Origin: JANQTF01 sp041741415
GTDB lineage: Bacteria; Bacteroidota; Bacteroidia; J057
Direction of reading: 5' to 3'
NCBI GenBank assembly: GCA_041741415.1
Contig: JBGSKC010000036.1
Coordinates: forward strand, 248,001-312,000
DNA length: 64,000 nt
The translations under genes and the position numbers were made by a program. Below the pieces are notes generated by a model. The model ran no database searches. It was not told where the DNA came from and saw only the letters and a program-made list of their open reading frames with translations. This document shows, one piece after another, positions 19,023 to 27,969 of this stretch (its first letter is position 1; each line of letters begins with the position of its first letter).

Positions 19023-19610
19023 TTATTTCCAGCGAAAAGTCTGCATCAGATGATCGATCTGCTCCTTCATGAAGGCAGTGACGGGGGCCAGGGAATCATT
19101 TTCGACGGCAGTCTGGTAGTAAAATGACATGATGACCGACTCAGTGCCCTCGGCATTGTGAAAAAACAATTGAACAGGCGTGCCCACTTCTCCGGTCATT
19201 TCATACCTTATGCCTTTGCCAGCAGGGTACTCGATGGGGGTTGGCACAATGCGATTGGCCTTCACAGAGTGGTTGTAGATCAATCGGCGGTGTTCTTCCT
19301 GATGCAAATCAAGAGACATGCCACTACCCGGAATTTGCCGGCTGTTGACGTGGAGGGTGCCGTCAAAGGCGGGAAACAAGATGTCCACCCAACAAGAATC
19401 GGGCTGGTTGCGGGAAATCTGGCCGAGTGACGGGTACTCGAAAGTAAAAGGGCAGGCTTCGGACTCAAACACAGCGTAGGTGGTGGAGTCGGGCAACTCC
19501 AGCCGGGGAAACGCATACGGCCGGGCGTAGGGGACGTAGGCCTCTTCGCAGCCCATTACCCACAGCACAGCAACAAGGGCGGCAGCCCGGATCAGGCGAA
19601 TATCAATCAT
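19023..19610 (-). CDS. gldD: Gliding motility lipoprotein GldD
   Basis: This 195-residue lipoprotein has a hydrophobic N terminus ending in a lipobox-like VMGC (Cys21). The mature part starts EEAYVPYARPYAFPRLELP and contains CPFTFEYPS and later FFHNAEGTESVIMSFYY. The pattern of Tyr-Pro repeats, a CPFxFxYP motif and about 190 residues is characteristic of GldD, which is needed for gliding and T9SS function in Flavobacterium. The start ATG overlaps the gldE stop codon as ATGA, indicating translational coupling. The order mutY-ssb-gldE-gldD is a well-known Bacteroidota arrangement, which strengthens the assignment. Confidence 0.9.
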   Translation of the reverse strand: MIDIRLIRAAALVAVLWVMGCEEAYVPYARPYAFPRLELPDSTTYAVFESEACPFTFEYPSLGQISRNQPDSCWVDILFPAFDGTLHVNSRQIPGSGMSLDLHQEEHRRLIYNHSVKANRIVPTPIEYPAGKGIRYEMTGEVGTPVQLFFHNAEGTESVIMSFYYQTAVENDSLAPVTAFMKEQIDHLMQTFRWK

Positions 19611-20983
19611 GCGGCACTATTTTCTTTGGAATCATCAGATGACGACATGCTGAGCTTTACCATGTTGATCCGGTGGTTAGACACCGATTCGACCAGAAGC
19701 TCAAACTCCCGGTAGGTAATTTTGTCTCCCTGGGAAGGAATTTTTCCGTTGATCTCCAAAATCAACCCACCCAGGCTGTCGCTGTCGCCACGGGCATCTT
19801 CAAACACCTGATCGTCGAGATCGAGAATTTTTCTCACGTCATTCAGCGCGATCCGGCCCTCAAACACATATGTCCGCTCATCCACCTTCGTGTATATCCA
19901 GTCCTGGGAGTCAAATTCATCGGTGATCTCCCCAATGATTTCTTCGATCACATCCTCCAGCGTCACAATCCCCGCAGTTCCGCCAAATTCATCCACCACC
20001 ACAGCCATGTGGGTGCGCTGGTCCTTTAATTCTTCGAGCAATCCGTCGATTTTTTTGGTTTCGGGGATAAACTGAACCTCCCTGACCAACTCGCTGAGAT
20101 TCAAAGTCTGAGAATCTTTTTTCAAAAAGGGAAGAAGGTCTTTGATATGCAAAATGCCCTTGATGTTGTCGAGATTTTCCTCATAAACTGGCAGTCGGGA
20201 ATAATTCACCTCATTGATGATCTCAATCAGCTCTTCAAGCGGCGTATCGATTTCCACTGCTTTCACATCAACGCGGGCGCGCATGATGGACTTTACCTGG
20301 ATGTTGGAAAAATTGACGATTCCCCGCAAAATTTCCCGCTCGTCTTTTTCCAACTGACTGCCCGAAGTGGTGAGGTCAATGGCCTGCTTGATGTCTTCGA
20401 GCGAAGCCGAGACCTCGGTGATCTGCATCCGGTTGTCGATAAACCGGGTACTGCGAATGAGGAGCCAGGCAAGAGGAGCTGTCACTGATTTCAGGACCAG
20501 GAGCGGTCTGGCTAGGAGTTCCACCAGCTTGAGCCGATACCGGGCAGCATAGACCTTGGGGGTAATTTCGCCGAAAAACAACAACAGGCTCGTGATCAGC
20601 ACCAGGTCGAGGAAAAGAACCACCCCAGGCTCGATGGCATAGGCTTTGGCCACCTGATGCAGGACGTTTGACCCCACGAGGATGGCAGCCACATTCACGA
20701 AATTGTTGATAATCAGAATAGTAGCAAGCAATCTTCTGGATCCCTCCAGGCGGTCGGGTTCTGAGAGAAGCCGCCAAATGCGCTTGTGAGTTGGGCTTTC
20801 GCCTTCGCGAAAGGAGTCTGCTTCGCTTTTGGACATGGAGAAATAGGCCACCTCGGATGCAGAGGCGAGGAAGGAGACAGAAATGAGCGCGACAAAAGCA
20901 AACAGCTCCAGAATGAGGTCGGGCCACCAGGGCAGGGTCATCAGCACCCAATCGATGGCAAAACGCTCAGGTTCAGGGTCCAC
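19607..20983 (-). CDS. gldE: Gliding-associated membrane protein GldE (CNNM/CBS/CorC-like)
   Basis: This 458-residue membrane protein has an N-terminal DUF21/CNNM domain with about four hydrophobic spans (LILELFAFVALISVSFLAS..., ATILIINNFVNVAAILVG, LFLDLVLITSLLLFFGEI, then TAPLAWLL). It includes the family motif FGEITPKVYA. A CBS pair follows (VKSIMRARVDVKAVEID; RTHMAVVVDEFGGTAGIVTLED), then a CorC/HlyC transporter-associated domain near the C terminus. Such proteins are linked to Mg2+/Co2+ handling; in the gld cluster GldE works with the lipoprotein GldD. The start at 20983 could be a few codons later (a Met lies at codon 15), since the first residues are weakly conserved. Confidence 0.92.
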   Translation of the reverse strand: MDPEPERFAIDWVLMTLPWWPDLILELFAFVALISVSFLASASEVAYFSMSKSEADSFREGESPTHKRIWRLLSEPDRLEGSRRLLATILIINNFVNVAAILVGSNVLHQVAKAYAIEPGVVLFLDLVLITSLLLFFGEITPKVYAARYRLKLVELLARPLLVLKSVTAPLAWLLIRSTRFIDNRMQITEVSASLEDIKQAIDLTTSGSQLEKDEREILRGIVNFSNIQVKSIMRARVDVKAVEIDTPLEELIEIINEVNYSRLPVYEENLDNIKGILHIKDLLPFLKKDSQTLNLSELVREVQFIPETKKIDGLLEELKDQRTHMAVVVDEFGGTAGIVTLEDVIEEIIGEITDEFDSQDWIYTKVDERTYVFEGRIALNDVRKILDLDDQVFEDARGDSDSLGGLILEINGKIPSQGDKITYREFELLVESVSNHRINMVKLSMSSSDDSKENSAA

Positions 20984-21029
20984 GGAAGTTAATGGTTAGG
21001 TCAGAGAGGATGCAAAAGGAAAAAATGGA

Positions 21030-21515
21030 TCAAAAGGGAAGGTCATCGTCGTCGCCGGGCAGGGTTTGTTGCGGCACCTGATCGGCAGGCGCTGGCCTGG
21101 CGGTGGTGGGAGGCACCTGCTGCTGTGCCGGGGCAGTCTCCTGCACGGGCAGGTTCATGCCGTGATCGGGGGAGGCAGGAGGCCCGTCAAGCAGAATGAG
21201 CCTTCGGCCTTCGACCTCAGTTACCCTGCGGGTTTCGCCTTCAGGGGTTTCCCATGAGCGGCTGCTGAGCCTGCCTTCGATGCACACCGTGGAGCCCTTG
21301 CGGCAGTATTTGGCTGCAACTTCGGCCTGGCCACGCCAGAGGTTCACGCTCACCCACTCGGTGCGGTCTACCTGGTTGCCATTCCGGTCTCGGTAAGATT
21401 CGGTGCAGGCCAGCCAGAGGTTGGTCAAAGCAACGCCCTGATCCAGGTATTTCAACTCAGGATCCCGGCCCAGGTTACCGACCAGCGTAACTTGATTCAA
21501 TCCGTATTTTGCCAT
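21030..21515 (-). CDS. ssb: Single-stranded DNA-binding protein
   Basis: This 161-residue SSB consists of an N-terminal OB fold (NQVTLVGNLGRDPELKYLD, then WVSVNLWRGQAEVAAKYCRKG and IEGRLSSRSW) and a Gln/Pro-rich flexible linker. The acidic C-terminal tip DDDDLPF is the docking tail for replication and repair proteins. It sits between mutY and gldE on the same strand, 46 bp from gldE and 53 bp from mutY, as is common in Bacteroidota. Confidence 0.96.
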   Translation of the reverse strand: MAKYGLNQVTLVGNLGRDPELKYLDQGVALTNLWLACTESYRDRNGNQVDRTEWVSVNLWRGQAEVAAKYCRKGSTVCIEGRLSSRSWETPEGETRRVTEVEGRRLILLDGPPASPDHGMNLPVQETAPAQQQVPPTTARPAPADQVPQQTLPGDDDDLPF

Positions 21516-21568
21516 AGTTGCACAGAAAAAGGCGGCACAAGGTTCCTCAGGAGAGCAGAGGTCGGCGA

Positions 21569-22609
21569 TCAGGACGGTTCCTGTGCCGATGCTGTTGCCA
21601 GGGGAGCGAGGTACAAGTCAAACATATTCAATACTGCCCGCGGAAAGGCAAAAGTAGGGATTTTCTCCCATGAATGGAATTCTGCCCCAGTCCATTCAGG
21701 GATTTTATCTACCGGGGCTGCCCAAACCCGGTAGGCCATGTCGAAATGGGTGAACACATGCTTGCCGGTTCCCAGAAAGCGGGCCTCCGGCAGCTTGCCG
21801 GGAGCAGCAGATTCGGTCTCTCGCTCTTCGTTAGGCACCTCCCACAAACCACCCCAGAGCCCCTGAGCCGACCGCTGCCGGATCAGCAACCCATCAGAAC
21901 TGTACAGGAGGTAAAAATCAAAAAATCGCAGCTTTCGGCTGAGCTTTTTTCCCTTTACCGGTAGCAAATGGGCGAGGCCTTCGGCGCGGGCCACGCAAAG
22001 CGACTCAAGCGGGCAAACCAGGCAACCCGGCATGGTGGGCGTGCAAATGGTGGCACCGATGTCCATCATGCCATGGTTAAAGGCGCGGCTGTCATGCCCT
22101 TTCACCCATGCGTCAAGCCTGGCCTGAAACTCCTGGCGGGTTGCGGGCAGGTCGATGGGCGCGGCGCTGCCCAGAAGCCTCGAAACCACACGCATGACAT
22201 TGCCGTCGAGCACGGCCACCTCATCTTCAAAGGCAAAAGAGGCAATGGCCCTGGCTGTGTAGGGGCCCACGCCTTTGAGGCGAAGCAGGTCGGAGACTGA
22301 AGAGGGGAATTTTCCTCCAAATTCTGAGAGAAGCTGGGCTGCAGCGGCGTGGAGATTGCGGGCACGGGAATAATAGCCAAGGCCTTCCCAGGCTTTGAGC
22401 ACTTCATCCTGGGGAGCACCGGCAAGTGCTTCCAGCGAAGGGAAGCGCTGAAGAAAACGCTCCAGGTAAGCCACCCCGGTTTCGATGCGCGTTTGCTGGA
22501 GAATGACCTCCGCCAGCCAGATCTGATAAGGGTCGCGTGTGTTGCGCCAGGGCATATTTCTGCCCGCCCGGCCCAGCCATTCGGTCACGAGAGAAGCCAT
22601 TTCTTGCAT
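21569..22609 (-). CDS. mutY: A/G-specific adenine glycosylase MutY
   Basis: This base-excision enzyme removes adenine mispaired with 8-oxoguanine; it has 346 residues. The N-terminal helix-hairpin-helix glycosylase domain has the catalytic Glu in WLAEVILQQTRIETG, the HhH segment LKGVGPYTARAIASFAF, and the catalytic Asp in VAVLDGNVMRV. The [4Fe-4S] ligands follow the C-x6-C-x2-C-x5-C spacing in CTPTMPGCLVCPLESLC. The C-terminal NUDIX-like 8-oxoG recognition domain contains GLWGGLWEVPN and HVFTHFDM. It is the first gene of the leftward mutY-ssb-gldE-gldD run and is divergent from HU. Confidence 0.96.
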   Translation of the reverse strand: MQEMASLVTEWLGRAGRNMPWRNTRDPYQIWLAEVILQQTRIETGVAYLERFLQRFPSLEALAGAPQDEVLKAWEGLGYYSRARNLHAAAAQLLSEFGGKFPSSVSDLLRLKGVGPYTARAIASFAFEDEVAVLDGNVMRVVSRLLGSAAPIDLPATRQEFQARLDAWVKGHDSRAFNHGMMDIGATICTPTMPGCLVCPLESLCVARAEGLAHLLPVKGKKLSRKLRFFDFYLLYSSDGLLIRQRSAQGLWGGLWEVPNEERETESAAPGKLPEARFLGTGKHVFTHFDMAYRVWAAPVDKIPEWTGAEFHSWEKIPTFAFPRAVLNMFDLYLAPLATASAQEPS

Positions 22610-22681
22610 GGTTCAAAGGTACAATATCCGGCACTTCAGGCCATTGATTCGAAGAGATGTCGATCCTTTTTGGGAAAAAGT

Positions 22682-22711
22682 TTTGCGATTGTCCTGATTC
22701 TACTAAATTTG
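22682..22711 (+). promoter_or_regulatory. Putative promoter of the HU gene
   Basis: TTTG (22682-22685), an 18-bp spacer and TAAATTTG (22704-22711) closely match the Bacteroidota promoter TTTG-N18/19-TAnnTTTG. The predicted transcript would have a leader of about 55 nt before the HU start. The site lies in the 162-bp gap between the divergent mutY and HU genes. Confidence 0.55.
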
Positions 22712-22771
22712 CGAGGCGTTTTTCAAAAGCAGCCGCTTGTAAGTGGCTAGAAACTAGTAAATTAGAACACG

Positions 22772-23068
22772 GTGACCAAAGCAGAAGTGATCCTGGAGAT
22801 CTCCCAGAAGACGGGGATAGATAAAGCGGATGTGGCAGCATCGCTGGAAGGGTTTTTTACAGTCGTTAAAAACTCACTTTCAAAGGGCGATAACGTGTAC
22901 ATTCGCCAGTTCGGCAGCTTCATCGTGAAGCACCGGAAGGAGAAGGTAGGACGGATTATCTCCAAGAACCAGTCCATTACCATTCCTTCCCACAACGTGC
23001 CGAGCTTCAAGCCCGCCCGTGTATTTGTGGACAAGGTGAAAGCAGCCTCGATGAATTACGCTGAATAA
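22772..23068 (+). CDS. HU-family DNA-binding protein
   Basis: This 98-residue histone-like protein bends and compacts DNA as a dimer. It shows the helical N-terminal part (TKAEVILEISQKTGIDKADV) followed by the conserved beta-arm region (GDNVYIRQFGSFIVKHRKEK, then PSHNVPSFKPARVFVDKV). The start codon is GTG at 22772, the only start that keeps the conserved TKAEV beginning. No Shine-Dalgarno precedes it. The TPR gene follows after 20 bp and is probably co-transcribed. Confidence 0.95.
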   Translation: MTKAEVILEISQKTGIDKADVAASLEGFFTVVKNSLSKGDNVYIRQFGSFIVKHRKEKVGRIISKNQSITIPSHNVPSFKPARVFVDKVKAASMNYAE

Positions 23069-23088
23069 CCGCGAGGATCCTGCCAGTT

Positions 23089-23961
23089 ATGTCCCAACCA
23101 GCATTCCTCTCTTCCGCTGCCATTTCTGGCAACGCCGCCCGAATGACAGTGGCCCTCCTCGGGGTGCTGTTGTGTGCCCTTTTGTTCTTTGCCGATAAAT
23201 CCAGCTTGGAAAATCAGGTAGAAGCAGGGCTTCGTGCAGCTGAACCAACGGCAGCTCCAGCTGGTCTCAGCACTGATCAGCTTCCTCCTCTTCCCGACGA
23301 CCCAAGCATTGTTTCTCTCGTAGAACAGCTTGCCCAGGCCGAAGGAGGCAGCCGCCTTGCCCTTCTCGACAGCTTAACTGCCTCATTGGCATCCAGGGGC
23401 AGGATCGACATGGCAGCGCTCTATGCAGGCCAGGCAGTGAAGCTGGATTCTTCTTTCAACAGGATTGTTCGTGCTGGTGTGCTGTATCAGCAAGCCATGG
23501 AACTGCCCTTTGTGCAGGAAGACAGCAGCCTTGTTCGTGCTTTCAGCAGGCAAGCCGTTGCCTATCTGGAGAAGGCACAACAGGGAGGAGCTGCAGAACG
23601 GGAAGACGTTCTTCTCTCGCTAGGGCTGGCTTATGTCCAGTCTGGCATACCAGAAAATAGCATGAAAGGGATTCTCAGCATACGGCGCGTGCTGGAACTG
23701 AATCCCCAGAATGTGGAGGCGGGATTCCGTTTGGGGGAATTTTCTCTTCAAACGGGCCAGTTTGACAAAGCTGCCGAACGCTTTCAGGCCGTGCTTAGCG
23801 CCCAGCCTGATCGATTCGACGCTAAACTCGGTTTGGCCACTGCCTATCTCAACCTGGGCCAGCAAGCCCAGGCAAAGCCACTTTTGGAAGAAGTGGTTCA
23901 ACACGCACCCGATCAAGCATTGCGACTCCGCGCCGGAGCCATGCTCGACAATATTCGTTAA
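23089..23961 (+). CDS. Membrane-anchored TPR protein
   Basis: This 290-residue protein has a single membrane span (about residues 20-37, MTVALLGVLLCALLFFAD) and a long soluble part. The C-terminal third contains tetratricopeptide repeats (VEAGFRLGEFSLQTGQFDKAAERF and the following AKLGLATAYLNLGQQAQAKPLL). TPRs mediate protein binding. The position between HU and the small ribosomal-type gene plus RNase G is an arrangement familiar from Bacteroidota, but the partner is unknown. The gene ends 24 bp before the small gene. Confidence 0.8.
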   Translation: MSQPAFLSSAAISGNAARMTVALLGVLLCALLFFADKSSLENQVEAGLRAAEPTAAPAGLSTDQLPPLPDDPSIVSLVEQLAQAEGGSRLALLDSLTASLASRGRIDMAALYAGQAVKLDSSFNRIVRAGVLYQQAMELPFVQEDSSLVRAFSRQAVAYLEKAQQGGAAEREDVLLSLGLAYVQSGIPENSMKGILSIRRVLELNPQNVEAGFRLGEFSLQTGQFDKAAERFQAVLSAQPDRFDAKLGLATAYLNLGQQAQAKPLLEEVVQHAPDQALRLRAGAMLDNIR

Positions 23962-23974
23962 CCCGAAACAAAAC

Positions 23975-23981
23975 AAGGAGG
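23975..23981 (+). promoter_or_regulatory. Strong Shine-Dalgarno sequence (AAGGAGG)
   Basis: AAGGAGG lies 4 bp before the ATG of the 30-codon gene at 23986. Most Bacteroidota genes, including nearly all in this window, lack such a site because the anti-Shine-Dalgarno end of 16S rRNA is masked in their ribosomes. A perfect site here is therefore unusual. Confidence 0.7.
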
Positions 23982-23985
23982 AATT

Positions 23986-24078
23986 ATGCCCTGCGGAAAG
24001 AAAAGAAAGCGACACAAAATCGCCACCCACAAACGGAAAAAGCGCCTGCGCAAAAACCGTCACAAGAAGAAGAAATAA
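23986..24078 (+). CDS. AURKAIP1/COX24-domain small ribosomal-type protein, 30 aa
   Basis: This tiny basic gene encodes a 30-residue protein beginning MPCGKKRKRHKIATHKRKKR and ending in a run of lysines. It matches the short Bacteroidota proteins annotated as AURKAIP1/COX24-domain, which resemble the C-terminal tail of mitochondrial ribosomal protein mS38. More than half of its residues are Lys, Arg or His, as expected for a peptide buried in rRNA. A strong Shine-Dalgarno precedes it, and RNase G follows 167 bp downstream. Identification rests on the characteristic HKxxTHKRKKRLRKNRHKKK-type sequence. Confidence 0.88.
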   Translation: MPCGKKRKRHKIATHKRKKRLRKNRHKKKK

Positions 24079-24245
24079 TGCTGGACTGCTGATCAGGACG
24101 CATGTCCGTCAGACAGATGGGCTGAGCCTTAAAAAAAGGTTCAGTCCTTCCTTTCTTTCGTTCACCTAACACCTGCCTCAGCAAGTTCACCAGCTTTAGC
24201 TCTTGCTCCGGCCCTGACGCCGGGGCAGTAAGCGCAACAGTAAGC

Positions 24246-25802
24246 ATGTTAGTGAATGAACTAGTAATTACCAGAAGCGAGGAAGGTCTCAGGATCGGTA
24301 TTCTTCAAGACAAGAAGATCGTCGAGCTCCACCACGAAGCCTATGCAGAAGAATTCGCCGTGGGCGACCTCGTGCTTGGCAAGGTCCACAAAATTGTAGC
24401 TGGCCTCAACGCCGCCTTTGTTGATGTGGGCCACCCACGTGATGCCTTCCTCCACTATTTCGATCTTGGACCTCAAGTGAAGTCCATGCTTCGATACCTC
24501 AAAGCTGCGCGCATCTCCCGCAACGGCCTCTCAGGCCTTGATGAAATCAAAACCGTTCCTGACATCAACAAGGGCGGCAAGATGGAAGAGGTGCTCAAGC
24601 CCGGCCAGGAGGTTCTCGTTCAAATTGTCAAAGAGCCAATTTCCACCAAAGGCCCCCGACTTTCCAGCGAGATTTCCCTTCCCGGACAGTATGTGGTACT
24701 GGTTCCCTTTGGAAAAGGGGTGTCTGTATCCAAAAAAATTGCCTCCAGCGAAGAACGCCGCCGGCTCAAGCGCCTTACCGAGTCGCTTTGCCCCCAAAAC
24801 TTCGGCGTGATCGTTCGCACTGCGGCCACCGGCAAAGATGCCGCCACCCTGGCCAAAGACATTGCAGGCATCATGGACCGTTGGGCAGAACTGACCAATG
24901 CACTCCCGGCTGCCAAACCACCCCAAAAGGTGCTCAGTGAGCAGGATCGCACCACCAGTATTCTGCGCGATATGCTAAGCCTCGGTTTTGATTCCATCAT
25001 TACCGACGACCCGCGCACCTTCACCGACATTGAGCAATACCTCCAGAATCAGCAGCCGGATTTGCTCAAAAATCTCAAGCTGCACAAAGGAAAAGCTCCT
25101 CTCTTCCATGTCAAAGGCATCGAACGCCAGATCAAGGCATCCTTTGGCAAAGTCGTCTCCATGGCCAATGGCTCCTACCTTGTGATTGAGCACACAGAAG
25201 CCATGCACGTGATCGACGTGAACAGCGGGTCGAAAAACCTCAAAAATGACACGCTCGAGGAAACTGCCCTCAAAACCAACCTTGAAGCCGCCGCTGAAAT
25301 CGCCCGGCAACTTCGTCTGCGTGACATGGGCGGCATCATTGTGATTGATTTCATCGACCTCAAACGCCCCGAAAACCGTAAGGCGCTCAATGACTACCTC
25401 CGGGATGTTATGAGTACCGACCGCGCCAAACATTCCATCATCCCGATGAGCAAGTTTGGCCTCGTGCAAATTACCCGGCAGCGCGTTCGCCCTCAGATCG
25501 ACATCCAAACCAGCGAGGTTTGCCCCAGCTGCAACGGAACCGGGAAAATTCAGCCTTCGGTGATCATCTCCGACGAAATCTCCAACAACATCGACTTCTT
25601 GCTGCGCCAAAACAAAGAAAAGAAGCTCACCCTCATGGTGAACCCTTATGTGGCGGCCTTTCTCAAACAGGGGTTGTGGAAGAGTTTTCAGGTAAAATGG
25701 TTCCGCGCTTATGGCATTTGGATTCGGGTCATCGCCGATGTAACCCTCGGCATGACGGAGGTCAAATACTTCAACAGCACGGACGAGGAAATCAAGTTTT
25801 GA
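24246..25802 (+). CDS. rng: Ribonuclease E/G family endoribonuclease
   Basis: This 518-residue cytoplasmic endonuclease processes rRNA and degrades mRNA. An S1-type RNA-binding domain lies near the N terminus (GKVHKIVAGLNAAFVDVGHPRDAFLHY). The catalytic DNase-I-like region contains the two metal-binding aspartates in MHVIDVNSGSKN and IVIDFIDLKRPENR. The zinc-link CPSCNGTGK dimerisation motif is present. The protein ends soon after the catalytic core, as in RNase G, and lacks the long C-terminal degradosome tail of RNase E. It is preceded by HU, the TPR gene and the small ribosomal-type gene on the same strand. Confidence 0.95.
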   Translation: MLVNELVITRSEEGLRIGILQDKKIVELHHEAYAEEFAVGDLVLGKVHKIVAGLNAAFVDVGHPRDAFLHYFDLGPQVKSMLRYLKAARISRNGLSGLDEIKTVPDINKGGKMEEVLKPGQEVLVQIVKEPISTKGPRLSSEISLPGQYVVLVPFGKGVSVSKKIASSEERRRLKRLTESLCPQNFGVIVRTAATGKDAATLAKDIAGIMDRWAELTNALPAAKPPQKVLSEQDRTTSILRDMLSLGFDSIITDDPRTFTDIEQYLQNQQPDLLKNLKLHKGKAPLFHVKGIERQIKASFGKVVSMANGSYLVIEHTEAMHVIDVNSGSKNLKNDTLEETALKTNLEAAAEIARQLRLRDMGGIIVIDFIDLKRPENRKALNDYLRDVMSTDRAKHSIIPMSKFGLVQITRQRVRPQIDIQTSEVCPSCNGTGKIQPSVIISDEISNNIDFLLRQNKEKKLTLMVNPYVAAFLKQGLWKSFQVKWFRAYGIWIRVIADVTLGMTEVKYFNSTDEEIKF

Positions 25803-25831
25803 GCCGCTAAGGCTGGCAGAAAATCAACAAA

Positions 25832-25868
25832 TGAGACCCTGGGACTTCGGTGGAATCCCAGGGTCTCA
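25832..25868. terminator. Hairpin between convergent rng and panB
   Basis: TGAGACCCTGGGA (25832-25844) and TCCCAGGGTCTCA (25856-25868) form a perfect 13-bp stem with an 11-nt loop. No T-run follows on either strand, so this may work as a bidirectional transcript end or 3' stabiliser rather than a textbook intrinsic terminator. Confidence 0.6.
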
Positions 25869-25885
25869 GTGTATTAGAGTGGGGG

Positions 25886-26704
25886 TTAGTACTGTTCTTC
25901 TTCGTTGGGGAAGTCTCCTGACTTCACATCAGTGATATATTGCTGCACCGCCTCGGTGATGAGGTCGTAGAGGTTAGCATACCGGCGCAGAAACCTTGGT
26001 GAAAATTCTTTGTTGATGCCGAGCATATCGTGGGTCACGAGCACCTGGCCGTCGCAGCCGCCACCAGCCCCAATGCCGATGGTGGGTATGTCCAGCGCCT
26101 TGCTGACCTGTGTGGCCAGCTCTGCGGGAATTTTCTCCAGCACAATGGCAAAGACCCCTGCTTCCTGCAATCTGAGCGCGTCCTTGATCAGGATTTCTGC
26201 CTCTTCCTCCTCCTTGGCCCGCACAGAGTAGGTTCCATATTTATAAATCGACTGGGGCATCAGCCCGAGATGACCCATCACGGGAATCCCGGTTTGGATG
26301 ATTCGCCGAACCGATTCGAGGATGAATTCCCCTCCCTCCAGCTTCACAGCATGGGCACCCGACTCTTTCATGATCTGGATGGCGCTTTTGAGCGCGTTTT
26401 TCCAGTCGCCCTGGTAGTAACCGAAAGGCAGGTCCACGACCACCAGCGCGCGGTTCACCCCACGTATGACGGCACTGGCGTGGTCGATCATTTGCCGAAG
26501 GGTAATGGGGAGCGTGGTGTCGTGGCCATGAACCACGTTGGAGGCAGAATCGCCCACCAGGATCACATCTATGCCTGCAGCATCAAGGATCCGGGCCATC
26601 GAATAATCGTAGGCAGTGAGCATAGAAATTTTGCGGCCCTTTTCCTTCATCGCCTGAAGGACACGGGTAGTGATTTTGCGAACATCGGACTTTGCAGCAG
26701 ACAT
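25886..26704 (-). CDS. panB: 3-methyl-2-oxobutanoate hydroxymethyltransferase (ketopantoate hydroxymethyltransferase)
   Basis: This enzyme transfers a hydroxymethyl group from methylene-tetrahydrofolate to alpha-ketoisovalerate, the first step of pantothenate and CoA synthesis. The 272-residue protein has all the TIM-barrel signatures: ISMLTAYDYSMARILDAAG, VILVGDSASNVVHGHDTTLP with the metal-binding Asp, ALVVVDLPFGYYQ, AVKLEGG with the Glu ligand, PVMGHLGLMPQS and IPTIGIGAGGGCDGQVLV. The family length is about 265. It is a lone leftward gene, convergent with rng, and no other pantothenate gene is in the window. Confidence 0.97.
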   Translation of the reverse strand: MSAAKSDVRKITTRVLQAMKEKGRKISMLTAYDYSMARILDAAGIDVILVGDSASNVVHGHDTTLPITLRQMIDHASAVIRGVNRALVVVDLPFGYYQGDWKNALKSAIQIMKESGAHAVKLEGGEFILESVRRIIQTGIPVMGHLGLMPQSIYKYGTYSVRAKEEEEAEILIKDALRLQEAGVFAIVLEKIPAELATQVSKALDIPTIGIGAGGGCDGQVLVTHDMLGINKEFSPRFLRRYANLYDLITEAVQQYITDVKSGDFPNEEEQY

Positions 26705-26904
26705 GCAGAAGGATTGAATAACGTGGGCACTGTGAACGAACCAAACAACTCAAAAGCCAGAGCCGGATCCAGCGCAAAGAGCAAAAGTGGGTAATCCGGG
26801 GGGAAAACCAAATTGGGTAAAATTAGGATAAAATTTGATCTTCGCAGTCAGAAGTGTCAGCCATTTGACCCTGGTTACCCTTCCCCAACACCATTCCTCT
26901 CACC

Positions 26905-27969
26905 ATGCAGTTTTTCGCTTCAGGCATTCGCCTCTTTCTCCCAGCCCTCACCATCCTGCTTTTCACAATTTTTTCTTGTAGCACTGAGGTGGACATCAAC
27001 GCCAAGCCACAGGACATCTGGTCGGTGTATGGTGTGCTGAACCCAAAATCAGCGGTGCAGGACGTTCGAATTTCTGCTGGTTTTTTGCCTGAGGGCAATG
27101 CAGATGAGGCTGCGGGGCGCGACGACCTCAGTGTGAAGGGGCTCCGGGTGGTGCTCCGGCAGGGAAACCGCGAGTGGCTTGCCACCGAAATCGACAGCGT
27201 GGTCAAAGACTCCGGCCTGTTTTTTCCTTTTACCACCATTTACCGGTTTGAAACCTCCGGTGCTCAGGCCCTTCTGCCAGGCCTTCGTTGCGATTTGGAG
27301 ATCACCAGGGCCGATCAGCCCGAGTTCCGGCTGACTTCACACACCTTTGTGCCGCAGGACCTTGCCTTCAGCAGCCCTACCATCACGCCCGGGCCCGGCG
27401 GACAGCGCTGCCTGCGCCAGGTGTCTCTGGATGAGGAGTTTCGCGTTTCGTTCAACACGGGCAACGCCCTTGGCTTCGAAGTGCGGGCCTTTCTCGATTA
27501 CCAGGAAAATGGAGTGGCCAAAGTCGCCACCTACGGCCCTACCCCCATGTTCACCTCCGGCGTTCGCTGCCGCTCGGAAGGAACCTCCATGTGCTACCAG
27601 TTTCGTGAAAAGGAAATCATTCAGGCCTTTTTTCAGGATATGGATCCCAACCCCAACTTTAATTATACCTACGGCGTGACCGAAGCCACGCGCTGCAACA
27701 ACATTCCTGCCAACCTGCCCGACGATTTTCGTTTCGAAGTAACGGCAATAGATACTGCATTGGCCCTGTATCGCCAGGCCAATAACCCGGCCTTCACCGA
27801 CCTGAATACCGTTCGCCCGGAGTTTACCAATATCCAGGGTGAAGGCATCGTACTCGGCTTGTTTGGGTCGATTAATACCGCCAATGCCTCCGGTCAGTTT
27901 AATGCCTGCACAGCATATTTGCTTCAATTAAACAATACGCCAAGGCCGGCATCTCCCTGTGAGTTGTAA
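26905..27969 (+). CDS. DUF4249-like lipoprotein, 354 aa
   Basis: The N terminus has a hydrophobic stretch ending in a lipobox (TIFSCSTEVDINAKPQDIW), so Cys26 is the likely lipidated residue and the protein is anchored in a membrane, probably the outer one. The start of the mature part (a few residues after Cys: E-V-D-I-N, then WSVYGVLNP and VRISAGFLPEG) is typical of DUF4249 proteins, which commonly accompany TonB receptors. Here no TonB receptor gene is adjacent; the neighbour downstream is an OmpA-domain protein. Function unknown. A second, shorter DUF4249 protein lies at 60930-61772. Confidence 0.75.
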   Translation: MQFFASGIRLFLPALTILLFTIFSCSTEVDINAKPQDIWSVYGVLNPKSAVQDVRISAGFLPEGNADEAAGRDDLSVKGLRVVLRQGNREWLATEIDSVVKDSGLFFPFTTIYRFETSGAQALLPGLRCDLEITRADQPEFRLTSHTFVPQDLAFSSPTITPGPGGQRCLRQVSLDEEFRVSFNTGNALGFEVRAFLDYQENGVAKVATYGPTPMFTSGVRCRSEGTSMCYQFREKEIIQAFFQDMDPNPNFNYTYGVTEATRCNNIPANLPDDFRFEVTAIDTALALYRQANNPAFTDLNTVRPEFTNIQGEGIVLGLFGSINTANASGQFNACTAYLLQLNNTPRPASPCEL

